9,592 nucleotides of DNA from Acidobacteria subdivision 2 bacterium RH1 MAG20. Lineage in GTDB: Bacteria > Acidobacteriota > Terriglobia > Terriglobales > Acidobacteriaceae. The notes beneath the pieces were generated by a model. The model was given only the letters and a program-made list of their open reading frames with translations, was not told where the DNA came from and did no database searches. Location: assembly GCA_002197545.1 (NCBI GenBank), contig NFUO01000621.1, positions 1 through 9,592 of the forward strand, read 5' to 3'. Shown here piece after piece: positions 6,952 through 9,592 of this stretch (position 1 is its first letter; each line of letters begins with the position of its first letter). A program made the translations under genes and the position numbers.

Positions 6952-7971
6952 ATGGTGCCACAGTCCTATCCCGGCGTATTTGGACAAGAACCGCTCGCAG
7001 AACGTGACACCGGCTATGTTGCCGGCGTAGACATCGGCGCCACCAACCTGCGAGTTGTGCTTGCAGACGGATCCGGAGCCATCGTTGCCAGGCAGTCCGC
7101 GTCAACCGTGGGCACACGTGACCCACAACAGGTTGTAGACCTGATCCGGATAAGCATAGATCAGCTTCTTGAAGAGGACGGCCTGTCGCGCAACTCTCTG
7201 CGCGCGGTGGCAGCTGGCGCTCCCGGCGTCACCGACGTAAACGCCGGAATTGTAATTGCTACGTCGTATCTGCTTGGCTGGCGCGACGTTCCCTTGCAAG
7301 CAATGCTCGAGTCCGCTCTGGGCGTTCCCGCAGCCATTGATAACGATGTGAATCTTGCCGCACTCGGTGAGAGTCATGCAGGCATTGCGCAAGGTGTAAA
7401 GGATTTCGTGTTTCTTGCGGTCGGCACCGGCATCGGCGCAGGAATCATCGTGAACGGTACTCCATTTCGCGGCATCGATTGGACAGCGGGAGAGATTGGC
7501 TACATGCTCGTCCCAGGAGCGCCGGAAGAGCCAGTCGGATCGAGTGAGCCAGGCGCGCTCGAGAGCCTGGCGGGCGGTGAGGGCATCCGAAACCAGTGGT
7601 TGCGCGCGTGGAATCCGGAAAAAACCCGTCTGCCCAAAGAACTGACCGCGACTCAGATCTTTGACCACGCCGTACAGGAAGACGGCGATCCAGTGGCCAG
7701 GGCTATCCTGCAACAGTCAGCACGGCTCCTTGCATATGCCCTCTATAACGTGTCACTCGTTCTTAGCTGCCCGCTTTTTGTCCTCGGCGGAACTGTGGGG
7801 ATGCATCCTGCCCTCTGCAATGCGGTTCAGGCGATCCTTCGCCAGCGGGAAGATCGCGCTCACTGCCAGGTCCGCTGCAGCATTCTCAGAGCCGACGCTC
7901 AATTGCATGGTGCAATCCGCATGGCGCTTGACGCGGCAATCGCCGCCCAGCGACGAGGCATAACCAGGTAA
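6952..7971 (+). CDS. ROK-family sugar kinase lacking the zinc-binding motif
   Basis: A cytoplasmic 339-residue ATP-dependent sugar kinase without a DNA-binding domain. The ATP/phosphate loop DIGATNLR (27-34) is intact. NDVN (131-134) carries the catalytic base D132, GTGIGAG lies at 158-164, and AGEIGY at 179-184 has Tyr where most ROK kinases have the His that binds zinc and sugar. The cysteine cluster CxCGxxGC is missing; the matching stretch reads EPVGSSEPGALESL. LGGTVGMHPALC (278-289) closes the fold. Start is ATG 6952, with GAGGG 11 bases upstream. About 20 residues precede the first strand, longer than usual. The gene follows the MFS porter by 53 bases and is probably cotranscribed with it. 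It shares many matched segments with the ROK regulator at 3102-4301. It should phosphorylate the imported sugar; glucose, an amino sugar or a ketosyl-amine are candidates and none is established. Confidence 0.9.
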   Translation: MVPQSYPGVFGQEPLAERDTGYVAGVDIGATNLRVVLADGSGAIVARQSASTVGTRDPQQVVDLIRISIDQLLEEDGLSRNSLRAVAAGAPGVTDVNAGIVIATSYLLGWRDVPLQAMLESALGVPAAIDNDVNLAALGESHAGIAQGVKDFVFLAVGTGIGAGIIVNGTPFRGIDWTAGEIGYMLVPGAPEEPVGSSEPGALESLAGGEGIRNQWLRAWNPEKTRLPKELTATQIFDHAVQEDGDPVARAILQQSARLLAYALYNVSLVLSCPLFVLGGTVGMHPALCNAVQAILRQREDRAHCQVRCSILRADAQLHGAIRMALDAAIAAQRRGITR

Positions 7972-8021
7972 CGAACTTGATTGGAAAAGCTATGCGTTTC
8001 TATTTGGCGACAAACTTAATT

Positions 8022-8035
8022 CGTGGTCTTCCACG
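8022..8035 (+). repeat. Short hairpin CGTGG-TCTT-CCACG
   Basis: Perfect 5-bp stem with a 4-base loop, about 50 bases after the ROK kinase stop. No following T-run. It could mark the 3' end of the upstream transcript or be part of the leader. Confidence 0.4.
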
Positions 8036-8046
8036 GACTGAATACA

Positions 8047-8094
8047 AGCCGGTCTTAGGCCCTCGTCAACATTGCATCAAAACCGCGACCGGCT
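8047..8094 (+). repeat. 8-bp inverted repeat AGCCGGTC / GACCGGCT
   Basis: Arms at 8047-8054 and 8087-8094 are perfectly complementary across a 32-base loop. The right arm can instead pair with AGCCGGT at 8160-8166. Confidence 0.4.
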
Positions 8095-8105
8095 CACTCA
8101 AAGGC

Positions 8106-8153
8106 GCTCTTTCATGCGATTTGCATCATTCATAGCTGAAGGCAAGAAAGAGC
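8106..8153 (+). repeat. 8-bp inverted repeat GCTCTTTC / GAAAGAGC
   Basis: Perfect arms at 8106-8113 and 8146-8153. The enclosed 32 bases hold a smaller hairpin, ATGC-GATTT-GCAT, at 8114-8126. The right arm overlaps the GC hairpin at 8151-8167, so the two cannot form fully together. Confidence 0.4.
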
Positions 8154-8167
8154 CGGCGTAGCCGGTT
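8151..8167 (+). repeat. GC-rich hairpin AGCCGGC-GTA-GCCGGTT
   Basis: Seven-base stem including one G-U pair, with a 3-base loop, about 50 bases before the ribosome binding site of the amidohydrolase. No T-tract follows. Confidence 0.45.
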
Positions 8168-8217
8168 GCATCGGTGCTTATGAAGCGGATCAATAGGCCG
8201 GCGCGAACAAACGATTT

Positions 8218-8225
8218 GGAGGTGA
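8218..8225 (+). promoter_or_regulatory. Very strong ribosome binding site for the amidohydrolase
   Basis: GGAGGTGA is a full match to the anti-Shine-Dalgarno core, with GGAGG placed 7 bases before ATG 8230. It is much stronger than the sites of the other genes here. Confidence 0.8.
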
Positions 8226-8229
8226 TGGT

Positions 8230-9513
8230 ATGAGACCAATTCTATTTCGTGGTGCCAGCGTTTGGGACGGTAGCGGCGCTGATGCGTTTCCAGGGGACGT
8301 GCTCGTGGAAGGCAGCCGAATCAAAGCCGTTGCGCGCAAGTCTGAGCGACTTGCAGTCGGTGGTGCCGTCGTGATCGAGGCCAAAGGCCGAACGTTGATG
8401 CCCGGTCTGGTCGAAGGACACGCGCACATTTCATTCGGTGGAGCCGTAAACGACTCCGACCTCGGCAACATTCCTCCTGAAGAGCACATGCTGCTGACGG
8501 CGCGCAACGCCAAGACTCTGCTCGATCACGGCTTCACCAGCGCCTACAGCGCGGCCACATCCAAGCTGCGTCTTGACGTTGTGATGCGCAATGCAATCAA
8601 TGCCGGGGAGTTTCCTGGCCCGCGCATGCGCGCTGGCAGCCCGGAAATTACCGTCACAGGTGGCCTTGGCGACGAGCGCAAAGCCCACATGTACTACGAG
8701 AGCTTCGGCCTCATCGCCGACGGCAAGGATGAAATACGCAAAGCCGTTCGCCTCTGCTGCCGTGAAGGTGTAGACAATATCAAGCTCAACATCTCCGGAG
8801 ATGATCTCAGCCCAGCGGCGCACGGCGGCCTCACCGTCATGAGCGAAGAAGAGATACAGACCGCAGTCAGCGTTGCCCGCGACTTTGGCAAACGGGTCAA
8901 CTGCCACGCCCGCGCGGCAGAGTCTGTAAAGCGCGCCGTCCGCAACGGAATCGACGTAATCTATCACTGCGAATCTGCAGACGAAGAAGCGATCGACCTT
9001 CTGGAGTCCGCCAAGGACCGCATTTTTGTCGGCCCGGCCATCGGCATCATCTATTGCACGCTCTATGAGGGCGAAAGGTTTGGCTTCTATCGCGACTCTG
9101 AAGTAGGGCGAAAGATGCAACGCACCATTGATACAACAGCTGCGGTCTATGCCGAACTGCGCAAGCGCGGCGTCCGAGTCCTCATCGGCGGAGACTACGG
9201 CTTCGCCCAATCGCCGCAGGGCGACAACGCGCGCGATCTCAAGCACTTCGTCAATCTGCTCGGCTTTTCATCCAGCGAGGCGCTGCAATGCGGCACGCGC
9301 ATCGGCGGACAGGTCATGGGCATGGGCCATGAACTCGGCCAGATCAAGGTAGGCTTTCTTGCCGACCTGCTCCTGGTCGACGGAGACCCGCTCCAGGATC
9401 TCGATCTGGTAGTTCACGAAAAGAACCTGCACGTCATCATGAAGGAAGGATCGCTATACAAAAACATTTCTGCTACTGACACGCGCGAGGACACCATAGC
9501 GGCAGACTATTGA
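8230..9513 (+). CDS. Metal-dependent amidohydrolase family protein (imidazolonepropionase/Xaa-Arg dipeptidase-like)
   Basis: A cytoplasmic 427-residue enzyme of the amidohydrolase superfamily with no signal peptide. The N-terminal beta-sandwich strand (ILFRGASVWDGSG, 4-16) and its return at the C-terminus (GFLADLLLVDGDPLQD, 375-390) flank the TIM barrel. Metal ligands appear in the expected order: HAH at 64-66, K185 (IKLNISG, the likely carboxylated lysine), H226 (NCHARA), H246 (YHCES) and D322 (GGDYG). This is the binuclear-type set seen in the branch holding imidazolonepropionase-like enzymes and dipeptidases active on Xaa-Arg/Lys. It does not show NagA motifs, so an N-acetylglucosamine-6-phosphate deacetylase label is not supported. 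It lies 258 bases after the ROK kinase with an excellent ribosome binding site, so it may have its own promoter. The substrate is unknown; in context, hydrolysis of an amide or peptide bond in the locus substrate is possible. Confidence 0.88.
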   Translation: MRPILFRGASVWDGSGADAFPGDVLVEGSRIKAVARKSERLAVGGAVVIEAKGRTLMPGLVEGHAHISFGGAVNDSDLGNIPPEEHMLLTARNAKTLLDHGFTSAYSAATSKLRLDVVMRNAINAGEFPGPRMRAGSPEITVTGGLGDERKAHMYYESFGLIADGKDEIRKAVRLCCREGVDNIKLNISGDDLSPAAHGGLTVMSEEEIQTAVSVARDFGKRVNCHARAAESVKRAVRNGIDVIYHCESADEEAIDLLESAKDRIFVGPAIGIIYCTLYEGERFGFYRDSEVGRKMQRTIDTTAAVYAELRKRGVRVLIGGDYGFAQSPQGDNARDLKHFVNLLGFSSSEALQCGTRIGGQVMGMGHELGQIKVGFLADLLLVDGDPLQDLDLVVHEKNLHVIMKEGSLYKNISATDTREDTIAADY

Positions 9514-9592
9514 CTGCTGCATAAATAATGCAACGATTTAACGCAAAGAAAAAGGCAACTCGGACTGCGCGATGCATCCGCTGAGTTTCTCG
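9514..9592 (+). other. Non-coding tail with a small hairpin
   Basis: After the TGA of the amidohydrolase there is a perfect inverted repeat TGCAT-AAATA-ATGCA at 9518-9532, too AT-rich and without a T-tract to be a convincing terminator. I see no gene start in the remaining bases, which are cut by the window edge. Confidence 0.4.

Larger units (their letters stand above)
7972..8229 (+). promoter_or_regulatory. 258-base intergenic leader with several inverted repeats upstream of the amidohydrolase
   Basis: No gene is visible here. It holds a short hairpin (8022-8035), an 8-base inverted repeat AGCCGGTC/GACCGGCT (8047-8054 with 8087-8094), another GCTCTTTC/GAAAGAGC (8106-8113 with 8146-8153) and a GC-rich hairpin (8151-8167). 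TTGCATC occurs three times (8072, 8121, 8166). No U-tract follows any stem, so none is a plain intrinsic terminator. A weak promoter-like pair, TTGATT 7977-7982 and TATTTG 8001-8006, is too poor to call. The length and the complementary segments suggest a structured 5' leader or an independent promoter for the downstream gene. Confidence 0.4.

Noticed and set aside
8151..8175. Intrinsic terminator upstream of the amidohydrolase
   Set aside because: The GC stem is good but the following bases (GCATCGG) contain no T-tract.
8431..9246. Minus-strand open frame (271 codons) opposite the amidohydrolase
   Set aside because: Shadow frame of a gene with a perfect ribosome binding site and complete metal ligands; no motif of its own.
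8230..9513. Annotation as NagA (N-acetylglucosamine-6-phosphate deacetylase)
   Set aside because: Tempting from context, but the lysine at 185 and the spacing of the later His/Asp ligands fit the imidazolonepropionase/dipeptidase branch better.

Overview
The window looks like chromosomal DNA from a free-living, moderately GC-rich saprophytic bacterium, most plausibly an Acidobacteriota (Terriglobia-type) soil species. This is an inference from the gene mix (YVTN beta-propeller protein, secreted GH116 glycosidase, ROK proteins, sugar porter) and codon style. No rRNA or other marker gene is present to prove it. I see no mobile element, CRISPR array, tRNA or rRNA.

Layout. Bases 2-580 (+) are the 3' end of a YVTN-type beta-propeller protein that starts outside the window. 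It converges on a minus-strand gene block read from 5438 down to 629: an SIS-domain sugar-phosphate enzyme, a ROK-family transcriptional regulator with a winged helix-turn-helix, and an exported GH116 beta-glycosidase. From a short shared promoter region (5439-5524) a plus-strand block runs the other way: an MFS sugar porter, a ROK-family sugar kinase and, after a 258-base structured gap (7972-8229), a metal-dependent amidohydrolase. The last 79 bases are non-coding.

How the genes may work together (inference). GH116 would release a sugar or sugar derivative in the periplasm, the MFS porter would import it, the ROK kinase would phosphorylate it, and the SIS enzyme would isomerise, deaminate or deglycate the phosphosugar. 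The amidohydrolase would cleave an amide or peptide-like part of the substrate. The ROK regulator, whose sensor domain closely resembles the kinase encoded alongside it, would control both arms from the 86-base divergent region. The SIS enzyme keeps the Glu and His used by GlmS and by Amadori-type deglycases such as FraB, but lacks two other GlmS isomerase residues. The locus may therefore act on an amino sugar or a glycated amine rather than plain glucose.

The most unusual features are the matched regulator/kinase ROK pair, both without the family's usual zinc-binding cysteines; the SIS active-site pattern; and the set of competing inverted repeats upstream of the amidohydrolase.
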